This document shows, piece by piece, positions 14,732 through 19,913 of a stretch of DNA of 19,913 nucleotides (position 1 is its first letter; the number at the start of each line of letters is the position of its first letter). The stretch lies in the NCBI RefSeq assembly GCF_900544955.1, contig NZ_UQXD01000042.1, forward strand, positions 1 through 19,913, given 5' to 3'. The notes beneath the pieces are model-generated. The model worked only from the letters and a program-made list of their open reading frames with translations, had not been told where the DNA came from and did not search any database. The stretch is from an uncultured Oscillibacter sp. GTDB lineage: Bacteria; Bacillota; Clostridia; Oscillospirales; Oscillospiraceae. The position numbers and the translations under genes are program-made.

Positions 14732-15706
14732 TTACGGCTGGGGCAGGTCCATGGCGAAGAGGGCCGCCGCGCCGCCGGTGTGGACGAACACAATGTCGCC
14801 CTCCGGGCCGAAATAGCCCTTTTGCAGCAGCCCCAGCATTCCGGCCCAGGCCTTTCCGGTGTACACCGGGTCCAGCAGAATGCCCTCGGTCCGGGCCAGC
14901 TCCTCGATATAAGGGGTGTCCGCCGGGTTGGCGACGGCGTAGCCCGGGCCCACGTGGTAGACCATCTGGAAATCGTCCTCCCGCCGGGCAAAGGGACGGC
15001 CCAGCAGCGCCGCCGCGCCGGCTGCCAGGGCGGGGACGATCTCCTCAAAGGCCTCGTCGTCCACCCCCATGCCGGTAACCTTGGCGCCGGGGAGGTACAG
15101 CCCGGCCCCCAGCAGCAGCCCGGCGGTGGTGCCGCCGGAGCCGGTGGCGGAGACCAGGTGACGGATGCGCAGGCCCTGGGCCTCCGCCTGGGCCGCGGTC
15201 TCCCGGACGGCGTTCACATAGCCGAGGGTGCCCAGGGGCGTGGAGCCGCCCACGGGGATGTGGAGGGCTTTGCGGCCCTGGCGGGCCAGCTCCCCGTCCA
15301 GCCGGTCCATCTCCTCGTAGATGTCCTCGTAGCGGTCGGTGTCCACAAAGCGGACCTGGGCGCCGTAGAGCCGGTCCAGCACCAGGTTGCCCCGGGGGTC
15401 CGTCACGCCCCGCTGCTTGAGCAGCAGCACGCAGGCCATCCCCAGACGGGCGGCGCAGGCGGCGGTGAGCATGGCGTGGTTGGACTGGGCGCCGCCGGTG
15501 GTGAACACCGTGTCGCAGCCCTGGGCCCGGGCCTCCGCCAGCAGGTACTCCAGCTTGCGGACCTTGTTGCCCCCCAGGGCCACGCCGCACAGGTCGTCCC
15601 GCTTGATCCAGATGTTCCGCCCATAGCGGGCGCTGATGCCCTCCAGCCGGTGCAGGGGGGTGGGGAAGACGCCCAGGGACAGCCGGGCGAGCATCTGCTC
15701 ATGCAT
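14732..15706 (-). CDS. PLP-dependent D-cysteine desulfhydrase / ACC deaminase family enzyme
   Basis: A 324-residue fold-type II PLP enzyme. Seen: LYS in LGGNKVRKLEYLL (K48 from this start) as the Schiff-base residue; TTGGAQSNHAMLTAACAARLG binding the cofactor and substrate carboxylate; a glycine-rich phosphate cradle SATGSGGTTAGLLLGA; the C-terminal DPVYTGKAWAGMLGLL typical of the family. D-cysteine desulfhydrases release sulfide, pyruvate and ammonia; ACC deaminases share the fold and cannot be excluded. Many bacterial members annotated as ACC deaminase actually act on D-cysteine. ATG 15706 (AGAGG 8 bp upstream) overlaps the rpe end by 8 bp; a GTG at 15715 with GGGAG upstream is an alternative adding three residues. 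The overlap shows co-transcription and probable translational coupling with rpe. Confidence 0.88.
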   Translation of the reverse strand: MHEQMLARLSLGVFPTPLHRLEGISARYGRNIWIKRDDLCGVALGGNKVRKLEYLLAEARAQGCDTVFTTGGAQSNHAMLTAACAARLGMACVLLLKQRGVTDPRGNLVLDRLYGAQVRFVDTDRYEDIYEEMDRLDGELARQGRKALHIPVGGSTPLGTLGYVNAVRETAAQAEAQGLRIRHLVSATGSGGTTAGLLLGAGLYLPGAKVTGMGVDDEAFEEIVPALAAGAAALLGRPFARREDDFQMVYHVGPGYAVANPADTPYIEELARTEGILLDPVYTGKAWAGMLGLLQKGYFGPEGDIVFVHTGGAAALFAMDLPQP

Positions 15707-16355
15707 CGGCGCCACCTCTCAGCTCCCGGATGCGGGCGGGGATGTCCGCCGCCCGGTACACGGCGCTGCCCGCCACCAGCACGTTGGCGCCCGCCCGGAT
15801 GCAGGTGCGGCAGGTCTCCGGGTCCACGCCGCCGTCCACCTCCAGCTCACAGGCGGGGTTTTGCTCGTCGATCAGCCGCCGCAGGGCGGACACCTTCTCC
15901 ATCTGGTCCGCCATGAACGTCTGGCCGCCGAAGCCCGGCTCCACCGTCATCACCAGAATTAGCTCTACCTCCCGCAGGAAGGGCAGGGCCGCCTCCGCCG
16001 GGGTTCCGGGCTTGAGGACCACGCCGGCCCGCTTGCCCCTAGCGTGGATTTTGCCGATGGCGGCGTGGAGGTTCTCCTCCGTGTCCGACTCCACGTGGAC
16101 CGTCACCAGGTCCGCCCCGGCGTCGCAGAACTGCTCCACGTACCGCACCGGCCGGACGATCATCAGGTGGACGTCCAGGGGCAGGTCCGTGGTGGGGCGG
16201 AGGGACTTCACCACCGGGATGCCGATGGTGATGTTTGGGACGAACACGCCGTCCATCACGTCCACATGGACGTAATCGGCGGTGGAGATGCGGCGGATAT
16301 CCCGCTCCAAATTGGCAAAATCGGCGGAGAGGATGGAAGGCGCGATTTTGATCAT
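15699..16355 (-). CDS. rpe: ribulose-phosphate 3-epimerase
   Basis: A 218-residue TIM-barrel enzyme of the pentose phosphate pathway that interconverts ribulose-5-phosphate and xylulose-5-phosphate. Family landmarks: N-terminal IKIAPSILSADFANLERDI; VHVDVMDGVFVPNITIG with the catalytic Asp; DVHLMI with the metal-binding His; MTVEPGFGGQTF; and ELEVDGGV with the second catalytic Asp followed by GANVLVAGSAVY for phosphate binding. The ATG at 16355 (GAGGG 7 bp upstream) gives the standard length; the open frame runs 33 codons further upstream into low-complexity Arg/Pro sequence with no homology. First gene of the minus-strand operon. A promoter could not be assigned in the GC-rich upstream region. 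In many Firmicutes rpe follows rsgA, which is absent here. Confidence 0.96.
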   Translation of the reverse strand: MIKIAPSILSADFANLERDIRRISTADYVHVDVMDGVFVPNITIGIPVVKSLRPTTDLPLDVHLMIVRPVRYVEQFCDAGADLVTVHVESDTEENLHAAIGKIHARGKRAGVVLKPGTPAEAALPFLREVELILVMTVEPGFGGQTFMADQMEKVSALRRLIDEQNPACELEVDGGVDPETCRTCIRAGANVLVAGSAVYRAADIPARIRELRGGADA

Positions 16356-16627
16356 GCAAAACCCTCGTTTCGTTGTGGTTTTCGGCGGCGGCGGCGGGGA
16401 CAGGCGGCGGGCGGGGGGTGACTGCCGGAGGCGGCGCCGCATAGGATGGCTCAAGCGGTCAGGGCGCCTCCGGTTAACTTTTCCGCGCAGCGTCCGCCCC
16501 CGGGGACGGCGCCGCCGCTTTTTTGAATAGGGAGCCGGCGGGACCTCCGCCGGCTCCCATTTTGCGCTGCCCCCAGTGTACCAAACTCCGGCTGCAAAAG
16601 CAACCGGGCCCCTAAATTTTTGCGTTG
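16356..16627. other. structured GC-rich intergenic region between rpe and the arsR-type operon
   Basis: No gene is supported here. Seen: CCGGAGGCGGCGCC (16425-16438) can pair with GGCGCCTCCGG (16463-16473). The overlapping GGCGGCGCCG (16430-16439) can alternatively pair with CGGCGCCGCC (16507-16516), which is followed by TTTTTT (16519-16524). A third perfect stem, GGGAGCCGGCGG - GACCT - CCGCCGGCTCCC (16530-16558), is followed by ATTTT. On plus this resembles one or two terminators without an upstream gene; on minus it would be the leader of rpe. Confidence 0.4.
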
Positions 16628-16655
16628 TTGCAAAAACGACTTTCGGAATTAGAAT
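16628..16655 (+). promoter_or_regulatory. promoter of the arsR-type / reductase / thioredoxin operon
   Basis: TTGCAA (16628-16633), 16-bp spacer, TAGAAT (16650-16655), 45 bp before the start codon. The -10 box lies inside the left arm of the palindromic operator, so a bound repressor would exclude RNA polymerase. An alternative -10, TATTCT, sits in the right arm. Confidence 0.6.
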
Positions 16656-16670
16656 ATCATGGTATTCTAA
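16649..16670. promoter_or_regulatory. palindromic operator of the ArsR-family regulator
   Basis: TTAGAATA (16649-16656), centre TCATGG, TATTCTAA (16663-16670): perfect 8-bp arms, and 20 of 22 positions symmetric including the central CATG. Size, AT-rich arms and overlap with the -10 box are typical of ArsR/SmtB self-regulated operators. GAATTC at 16676-16681 continues the AT-rich stretch. Confidence 0.8.
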
Positions 16671-16700
16671 TGTCAGAATTCAAACGGGGCGGTGAATGCT

Positions 16701-17000
16701 ATGGAAATCTGCATAGACTATGAGGAGCGGGCGGCGCTGCTGAAGGCTCTGGCCCATCCGGTCCGGCTGCGGATTGTCCACAGCCTGCTGGTGGGCGGGT
16801 GCCACAACGTCTCCTGCATGGAGCGGAGTACCGGCATGTCCCAGTCCTGCATTTCCCAGCATCTGCAAAAGCTGCGGGCGGCGGGCGTGGTGGTGCCGGA
16901 GCGGTCGGGCAACGAGGTGTACTATCACGCCGCGTCCGGGGAGGTGGCCTCCTTGATGGCGGCGCTGCTGCGAGAGGAGGCGGAGCGCTATGTCCTATGA
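16701..17000 (+). CDS. ArsR/SmtB-family winged-helix repressor, cysteine-rich
   Basis: A 99-residue protein with the compact ArsR wHTH: LLKALAHPVRLRIVHSLLVGG, then recognition helix MSQSCISQHLQKLRAAGVV and wing VPERSGNEVYYHA. It has four cysteines: C4, C34 and C39 (C-HNVS-C, near the helix where ArsR/CadC sensors place metal or metalloid ligands) and C50 within the recognition helix. It may therefore sense thiophilic metal(loid)s or thiol redox state; which one is not decidable here. ATG 16701 is preferred (GGTGA upstream); a GTG at 16692 would add three residues but lacks spacing. Its last 11 bp overlap the reductase start, so the two are coupled. The palindrome at 16649-16670 is its likely operator. 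Confidence 0.88.
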   Translation: MEICIDYEERAALLKALAHPVRLRIVHSLLVGGCHNVSCMERSTGMSQSCISQHLQKLRAAGVVVPERSGNEVYYHAASGEVASLMAALLREEAERYVL

Positions 17001-17817
17001 CATTCTGGTGATCGGCGGCGGCCCGGCGGGGCTGTCCGCGGCGCTGAACGCCCGGGCTCGGGGCCGCAGCGTGCTGGTGGTGAGCAACCCCCTGGCGGAG
17101 AACCCCCTGTGGCGGTCGGAGCGGGTGGACAACTACCTGGGTCTGTCCGGCGTCACCGGCCGGGAGCTGCTGGAGACCATGCACCGCCACGCCGAGGAGA
17201 TGGGCGCGGCGTTCCGGGAGGGGAAGGTCCTCAGCACCGTGGCGATGGGGGACGCCTGGTACGCCTCCATCGGCACCGACATGGAGAACGCCGGGGCCGT
17301 GGTGCTGGCGGCGGGCGTGGCCCGGGGGAAGAAATTCCCCGGCGAGGAGGCGTTTTTGGGCCGGGGCGTCAGCTACTGTGCCACCTGCGACGGGATGCTG
17401 TACCGGGGAAAGCCGGTGGCGGTGCTGGGCTATACGGACACGGCCCGCCAGGAGGCGGCGTTTCTGGAGGGCATCGGCTGCTTCGTCACCTACTTCCACC
17501 GGCCGAAGACTTGCTCCATCCGGGGCGGCGGCCAGGTGGAGGAGATCACCTGCGACGGCAGGACCGCCGCGGTGGCGGGCGTCTTTCTGCTGCGGCCCAC
17601 CATGGCCCCCACAGACCTCTTCCCGGGGCTGGCGGTGGAAAACGGCTATGTGACGGTGGACCGGCGGATGGCCACCAACCTCCCCGGCGTGTTTGCGGCG
17701 GGGGACTGCACCGGCGGCCCCCTTCAGGTGTCCAAGGCCGCCGGAGAGGGCCTGATCGCGGGGCAGAGCGCCGCCGCTTATGTCGCGGAGCGCCTGCGGA
17801 AGCAGCAACAAACCTGA
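16990..17817 (+). CDS. thioredoxin-reductase-like FAD disulfide oxidoreductase with degenerate NADPH site
   Basis: A 275-residue flavoprotein, about 35 residues shorter than NADPH thioredoxin reductases. FAD motifs are clear: VIGGGPAGLSAAL at ~7-19 and a C-terminal GVFAAGD. The redox pair is C130-A-T-C133-D. The second nucleotide-binding motif, normally GGGDSA plus an HRR segment, reads VLGYTDTARQEAAFL and YFHRPKTC, and much of this domain is missing. The usual RQ after GD is GGPLQV. This pattern resembles ferredoxin-dependent flavin thioredoxin reductases (FFTR) and related clostridial enzymes lacking NADPH motifs. Electron donor is inferred, not shown. It overlaps the repressor gene by 11 bp and is followed after 22 bp by thioredoxin, its probable substrate. 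Confidence 0.85.
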   Translation: MSYDILVIGGGPAGLSAALNARARGRSVLVVSNPLAENPLWRSERVDNYLGLSGVTGRELLETMHRHAEEMGAAFREGKVLSTVAMGDAWYASIGTDMENAGAVVLAAGVARGKKFPGEEAFLGRGVSYCATCDGMLYRGKPVAVLGYTDTARQEAAFLEGIGCFVTYFHRPKTCSIRGGGQVEEITCDGRTAAVAGVFLLRPTMAPTDLFPGLAVENGYVTVDRRMATNLPGVFAAGDCTGGPLQVSKAAGEGLIAGQSAAAYVAERLRKQQQT

Positions 17818-17839
17818 TTCAAAAAGAAAAGGAGCGATT

Positions 17840-18160
17840 ATGATGGCAATTCAGCATTTTAAGACCGCGGAGTTCGACGCCGCCGTGGAGGCGGCCCCCC
17901 TGGCGATGGTGGATTTCTGGGCCGGCTGGTGCGGCCCCTGCAAGATGCTCTCCCCGGTGGTGGAGTCCATTGCGGAGGCCTATGAGGGCCGGGCGCTGGT
18001 GGGGAAGGTGAATGTGGACGAGGAGCCGGAGCTTGCCCGGCGGTTCGGCGTGATGAGCATTCCCACGGTGGTGTTTTTGAAGGAGGGCCGGGAGTTTGAC
18101 CGGAAGGTGGGCGTCATGTCCGCCGAGTCCTTCACCGCCGTGCTGGACGGCAATCTGTAA
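17840..18160 (+). CDS. trxA: thioredoxin
   Basis: A 106-residue thioredoxin of standard size. Active site WCGPC with Cys31 and Cys34, preceded by MVDFWAG. The cis-Pro loop is SIPTVVFLKEGRE, with the conserved VNVDEEPELARRFGV before it. It reduces protein disulfides in the cytosol and is probably recharged by the reductase encoded just upstream. AAAAGGAG precedes two adjacent ATGs (17840 and 17843), either of which may be used. Third gene of the operon headed by the ArsR-family repressor and followed by a strong terminator. Whether the cell has another, NADPH-linked thioredoxin system cannot be seen from this window. Confidence 0.95.
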   Translation: MMAIQHFKTAEFDAAVEAAPLAMVDFWAGWCGPCKMLSPVVESIAEAYEGRALVGKVNVDEEPELARRFGVMSIPTVVFLKEGREFDRKVGVMSAESFTAVLDGNL

Positions 18161-18172
18161 AGGGTTTTTACC

Positions 18173-18213
18173 GGCCAAGGCGCCCCGCATCTGCGGGGCG
18201 CCTTGGCCTTGTT
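18173..18213 (+). terminator. terminator of the redox operon
   Basis: GGCCAAGGCGCCCCGC (18173-18188), loop ATCT, GCGGGGCGCCTTGGCC (18193-18208), then TTGTT. The stem is a perfect 16 bp. The XRE gene ends convergently 18 bp further on and may use it in the other direction. Confidence 0.87.
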
Positions 18214-18230
18214 GTCCCTCCCGGGCCCGG

Positions 18231-18419
18231 TTACAGATGGAAAAGCCCATCCACGGGGAGGCCCAGCTCCCTTGCCAGGTGAAAGGCCAGAAGCAGGGAG
18301 GGATCGTATTTGTTGTTCTCAATGGCATTGACGGTCTGCCGGGAGACGCCGCATTTTTTGGCCAGCTCCTCCTGGGACAGCCCCAGTTCCCTCCGCCGGT
18401 TCCGGATTTCATTTCTCAT
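18231..18419 (-). CDS. small XRE-family regulator
   Basis: A 62-residue protein that is almost entirely a helix-turn-helix: RNEIRNRRRELGLSQEELAKKCGVSRQTVNAIENNKYDPSLLLAFHLARELGLPVDGLFHL. It is of the YozG-like mini-regulator type common in Firmicutes, with RQTVNAIENNKY as recognition helix. It overlaps the upstream membrane-protein gene by 11 bp and has no good ribosome site of its own, so translation is probably coupled. The twin TGTCAA-N6-TTGACA sites at the operon promoter are the natural candidates for its operator, making this an autoregulated pair. The signal is unknown and perhaps comes from the membrane partner. Confidence 0.9.
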   Translation of the reverse strand: MRNEIRNRRRELGLSQEELAKKCGVSRQTVNAIENNKYDPSLLLAFHLARELGLPVDGLFHL

Positions 18420-18708
18420 ATTGGCCGTGCCTTTTTTTGTAGTACAGAAGGGCCAGAAAATAGAGGACGGCGGCGACCTCCAGCTGGATCAGGGGGTTGG
18501 CGGTCATCGGCTGCGCCCGGACGAAATTTTCGATCACGTCCAGAATTTTTGCGCCCACCGTGGCGGCCAATGTAAAGGAACTGGCTTTCCAAACGATCAA
18601 CTGACTGCGCTCGTCTCCCGGCTTCAGCAGCGTCACCAACAAGATCAGGTCCAAAACGGCAAATACCAGCAGGATGGCGCCCAGGAGCAACATGATGTAA
18701 ACGGACAT
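18409..18708 (-). CDS. small three-helix membrane protein paired with the XRE regulator
   Basis: A 99-residue hydrophobic protein I do not assign to a named family. Three predicted membrane helices: ~3-27 (YIMLLLGAILLVFAVLDLIL), ~38-58 (around WKASSFTLAATVGAKIL) and ~75-90 (LEVAAVLYFLALLYY), ending in a basic tail KKRHGQYEK. The loop between helices 1 and 2 is LKPGDERSQ. ATG 18708 is chosen because AAAGGAG ends 8 bp upstream; a TTG one codon earlier is unlikely. First gene of the two-gene operon with the XRE regulator. Pairs of a small membrane protein and a mini-XRE regulator are recurrent in Firmicutes, but their role is mostly unknown; membrane control of the regulator is an inference. Confidence 0.82.
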   Translation of the reverse strand: MSVYIMLLLGAILLVFAVLDLILLVTLLKPGDERSQLIVWKASSFTLAATVGAKILDVIENFVRAQPMTANPLIQLEVAAVLYFLALLYYKKRHGQYEK

Positions 18709-18743
18709 CAATGGGTCTCCTTTCCATCGGTTTTTTCAGCAAG

Positions 18744-18761
18744 TGTCAAAGTGTTTTGACA
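18744..18761. promoter_or_regulatory. XRE-pair operator 1 (downstream of -10)
   Basis: TGTCAAAGTGTTTTGACA, an 18-bp dyad with perfect 7-bp arms, 5 bp downstream of the -10 box of the membrane protein/XRE operon and thus over the start site. Its ends TGTCAA and TTGACA are identical to those of operator 2. Confidence 0.78.
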
Positions 18762-18766
18762 TTTTG

Positions 18767-18795
18767 AGCATAACACGACGGCGGGGAGATGTCAA
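18767..18795 (-). promoter_or_regulatory. sigma-A promoter of the membrane protein/XRE operon
   Basis: On minus: perfect TTGACA (18795-18790), 17-bp spacer, TATGCT (18772-18767). The -35 is itself the terminal half-site of operator 2. Confidence 0.88.
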
Positions 18796-18807
18796 GAGTT
18801 TTTGACA
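18790..18807. promoter_or_regulatory. XRE-pair operator 2 (over the -35)
   Basis: TGTCAAGAGTTTTTGACA has the same 18-bp architecture as operator 1 (TGTCAA-N6-TTGACA), 46 bp away. It is nested in a longer near-perfect inverted repeat, 18780-18817, with outer arms GGCGGGGA and TCCCCGCC. Confidence 0.78.
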
Positions 18808-18825
18808 TTTCCCCGCCCTTCGGAT

Positions 18826-18855
18826 GATTCCCCGCGCCAAGCGGCGCGGGGAATC
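18826..18855 (-). terminator. hairpin at the 3' end of the MocR-family gene
   Basis: GATTCCCCGCGCC (18826-18838), loop AAGC, GGCGCGGGGAATC (18843-18855): perfect 13-bp stem overlapping the gene's stop codon. No T-tract follows on the minus strand, so it may act as a stabilizer or weak terminator. It closely resembles the thl terminator, including the AAGC loop and GATTCCCCG arm. Confidence 0.6.
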
Positions 18856-19913
18856 ACCCCTCTTCCCTGAAAACCTCCGCCAGCAGGGCCATGGCCTCCG
18901 GCAGGCGCTCCGGCGCCAGGGCGGCGTAGTTCACCACCAGGGTGTGGGCATAGCTCTCGCGGGGCACCGCCGCGTAGGCGGAGAGAAATCCCAGCCGCAC
19001 CCCCAGCGCCTCCCCCCGGCGGCGGAGGTCTTCGTCACTTTGGGCGGTGTCCAGCCGCAGCAGGAAATGGAGGCCGGAGCCCTGCTCCACAATGGTGATG
19101 CGGTTGGCGAAGGGGCTGGTGCGGAAGGCCTCCAGCACGGCGGCCCGGCGGGCGCGGTACTCCTTCCGCAGCCGGGAGAGGTGCTGCTCGTAGGCCCCCC
19201 GGTCCAGGAACCGGGCCAGCACATGCTGCTCCAGGGCCGGGACGGTGCAGGCGTAAAAATCCAGCTCCCGGCGGTAGGTCTCCAGCAGCCGGGGGGGCAG
19301 CACCATGAAGCCGATGCGCATGGAGGGGGAGATGGTCTGGGAGAAGGTGTTCAGATACACCACCCGTCCGCCGCTGTCGATGCTCTGAAGCGTGGGGAGG
19401 GGGCGGCCTGTAAAGCGGAACTCGCTGTCGTAGTCGTCCTCGATGATGACGCCGCCGATCTCCTCCGTCCACCGCAGCAGCGCCTGCCGCCGGGCGATGG
19501 GGGTGATCAGGCCGGTGGGATAGTGGTGGGCGGGGGAGAGATGGGCCACGTTGGCGCCGGAGGCCCGGAGGGCGGAGAGGTCCATGCCCTGCCGGTCCAG
19601 GGGCACCGGGCGGCACACCACGCCGCACTTGCCGTAGACCTGACGGATTTTGGGGTAGCCCGGGTCCTCCAGGGCGAACACCGCCCCCCGGCCCAGCAGT
19701 TGGGCCAGCAGCAGGTACAGGTACTCCGCCCCGGCGCCCACCACGATCTGCTCCCAGGATACCGCCATGCCCTTGTAGTCCCGCAGGTCGGCGGCGATGG
19801 CCCGCCGCAGGGCGGGAAGGCCTTGGTGGGGCACCGGGGAGAGGAAGCCGCCGCCCTCGGAGAGGACCTGCCGGGTGAGGCGGGCCCAGGCCGCCGCCGG
19901 GAACCGGGCGCTG
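18854..19913 (-). CDS. MocR/PdxR-type (GntR-aminotransferase) regulator, 5' end beyond window
   Basis: The C-terminal ~350 residues of a fold-type I aminotransferase-like protein. The frame stays open to the window edge (WARLTRQVLSEGG...PHQGLPALRRAIAADLRDYKGM), a stretch that in MocR proteins links the GntR winged helix to the aminotransferase domain; the DNA-binding part should lie just outside. Aminotransferase landmarks are present: VVGAGAEYLYLLLAQLL, LEDPGYP, LSPAHHYPTG, IIEDDYDSEFRF and SPSMRIGFMVLP. The position that carries the PLP Schiff-base lysine in FSKT reads TFSQTI: a CAG Gln codon at 19337-19339. Unless the lysine is displaced, PLP cannot be bound covalently. A plain class I/II aminotransferase is less likely. 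Target genes are not visible. Confidence 0.85.
   Translation of the reverse strand, partial: SARFPAAAWARLTRQVLSEGGGFLSPVPHQGLPALRRAIAADLRDYKGMAVSWEQIVVGAGAEYLYLLLAQLLGRGAVFALEDPGYPKIRQVYGKCGVVCRPVPLDRQGMDLSALRASGANVAHLSPAHHYPTGLITPIARRQALLRWTEEIGGVIIEDDYDSEFRFTGRPLPTLQSIDSGGRVVYLNTFSQTISPSMRIGFMVLPPRLLETYRRELDFYACTVPALEQHVLARFLDRGAYEQHLSRLRKEYRARRAAVLEAFRTSPFANRITIVEQGSGLHFLLRLDTAQSDEDLRRRGEALGVRLGFLSAYAAVPRESYAHTLVVNYAALAPERLPEAMALLAEVFREEG

Noticed and set aside
13408..15078. Plus-strand frame reading through the 18-bp array and the recR region
   Set aside because: It crosses a strong terminator, starts within the EAL gene and is antisense to recR and the PLP enzyme. The hexapeptide repeat follows from the 18-bp period.
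16451..16633. Short minus-strand open frame upstream of rpe
   Set aside because: No ribosome site, low complexity, and it covers the hairpins at 16530-16558.

Overview
The window (about 19.9 kb, very GC-rich) looks like chromosomal DNA of an anaerobic, butyrate-type member of the Clostridia. The gene content (thiolase with Rex-like operators, single-cluster ferredoxin, mfd followed by a PrsA-like lipoprotein, SLH-anchored exoprotein) and the GC-rich codon use suggest Oscillospiraceae (Flavonifractor/Oscillibacter-like). This placement is an inference from content, not a database result. There is no phage, transposon, CRISPR, tRNA or rRNA.

Layout. Positions 1-538 hold no convincing gene but carry a degenerate ~27-bp repeat array. 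On the plus strand follow mfd (539-4045) and a PpiC/PrsA-like lipoprotein (4103-5128). Then comes a thiolase (5385-6641) behind a near-consensus sigma-A promoter flanked by two Rex-like operators, closed by a bidirectional terminator. A small ferredoxin (minus) is divergent from a large secreted phosphodiester glycosidase with three SLH repeats (7204-10278). An XRE/TPR-type regulator (minus, 10326-11375) is divergent from a membrane GGDEF-EAL protein with a degenerate GGDEF and an intact EAL (11634-13574).

Positions 13575-14106 are non-coding and contain a strong hairpin, a striking 18-bp tandem array whose units differ almost only by transitions, a 14-bp mini-array, and the recR terminator. 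A minus-strand operon rpe - PLP D-cysteine desulfhydrase-like gene - recR occupies 14107-16355. Divergent from it is a three-gene redox operon: a Cys-rich ArsR-family repressor, a short thioredoxin-reductase-like flavoprotein with a degenerate NADPH site, and thioredoxin (16701-18160). A palindromic operator overlaps its promoter. Last, on the minus strand, are a small membrane protein/XRE regulator pair with twin operators, and a MocR-family regulator cut by the window edge that has Gln at the usual PLP-lysine position.

Themes: redox-linked control recurs (Rex sites on thl, ferredoxin, ArsR-TrxR-Trx). Several regulators sit beside operators that can be read from sequence. The most unusual items are the transition-only 18-bp array, the redox operon with its NADPH-site-degenerate reductase, the twin-operator XRE/membrane pair, and the lysine-less MocR protein.
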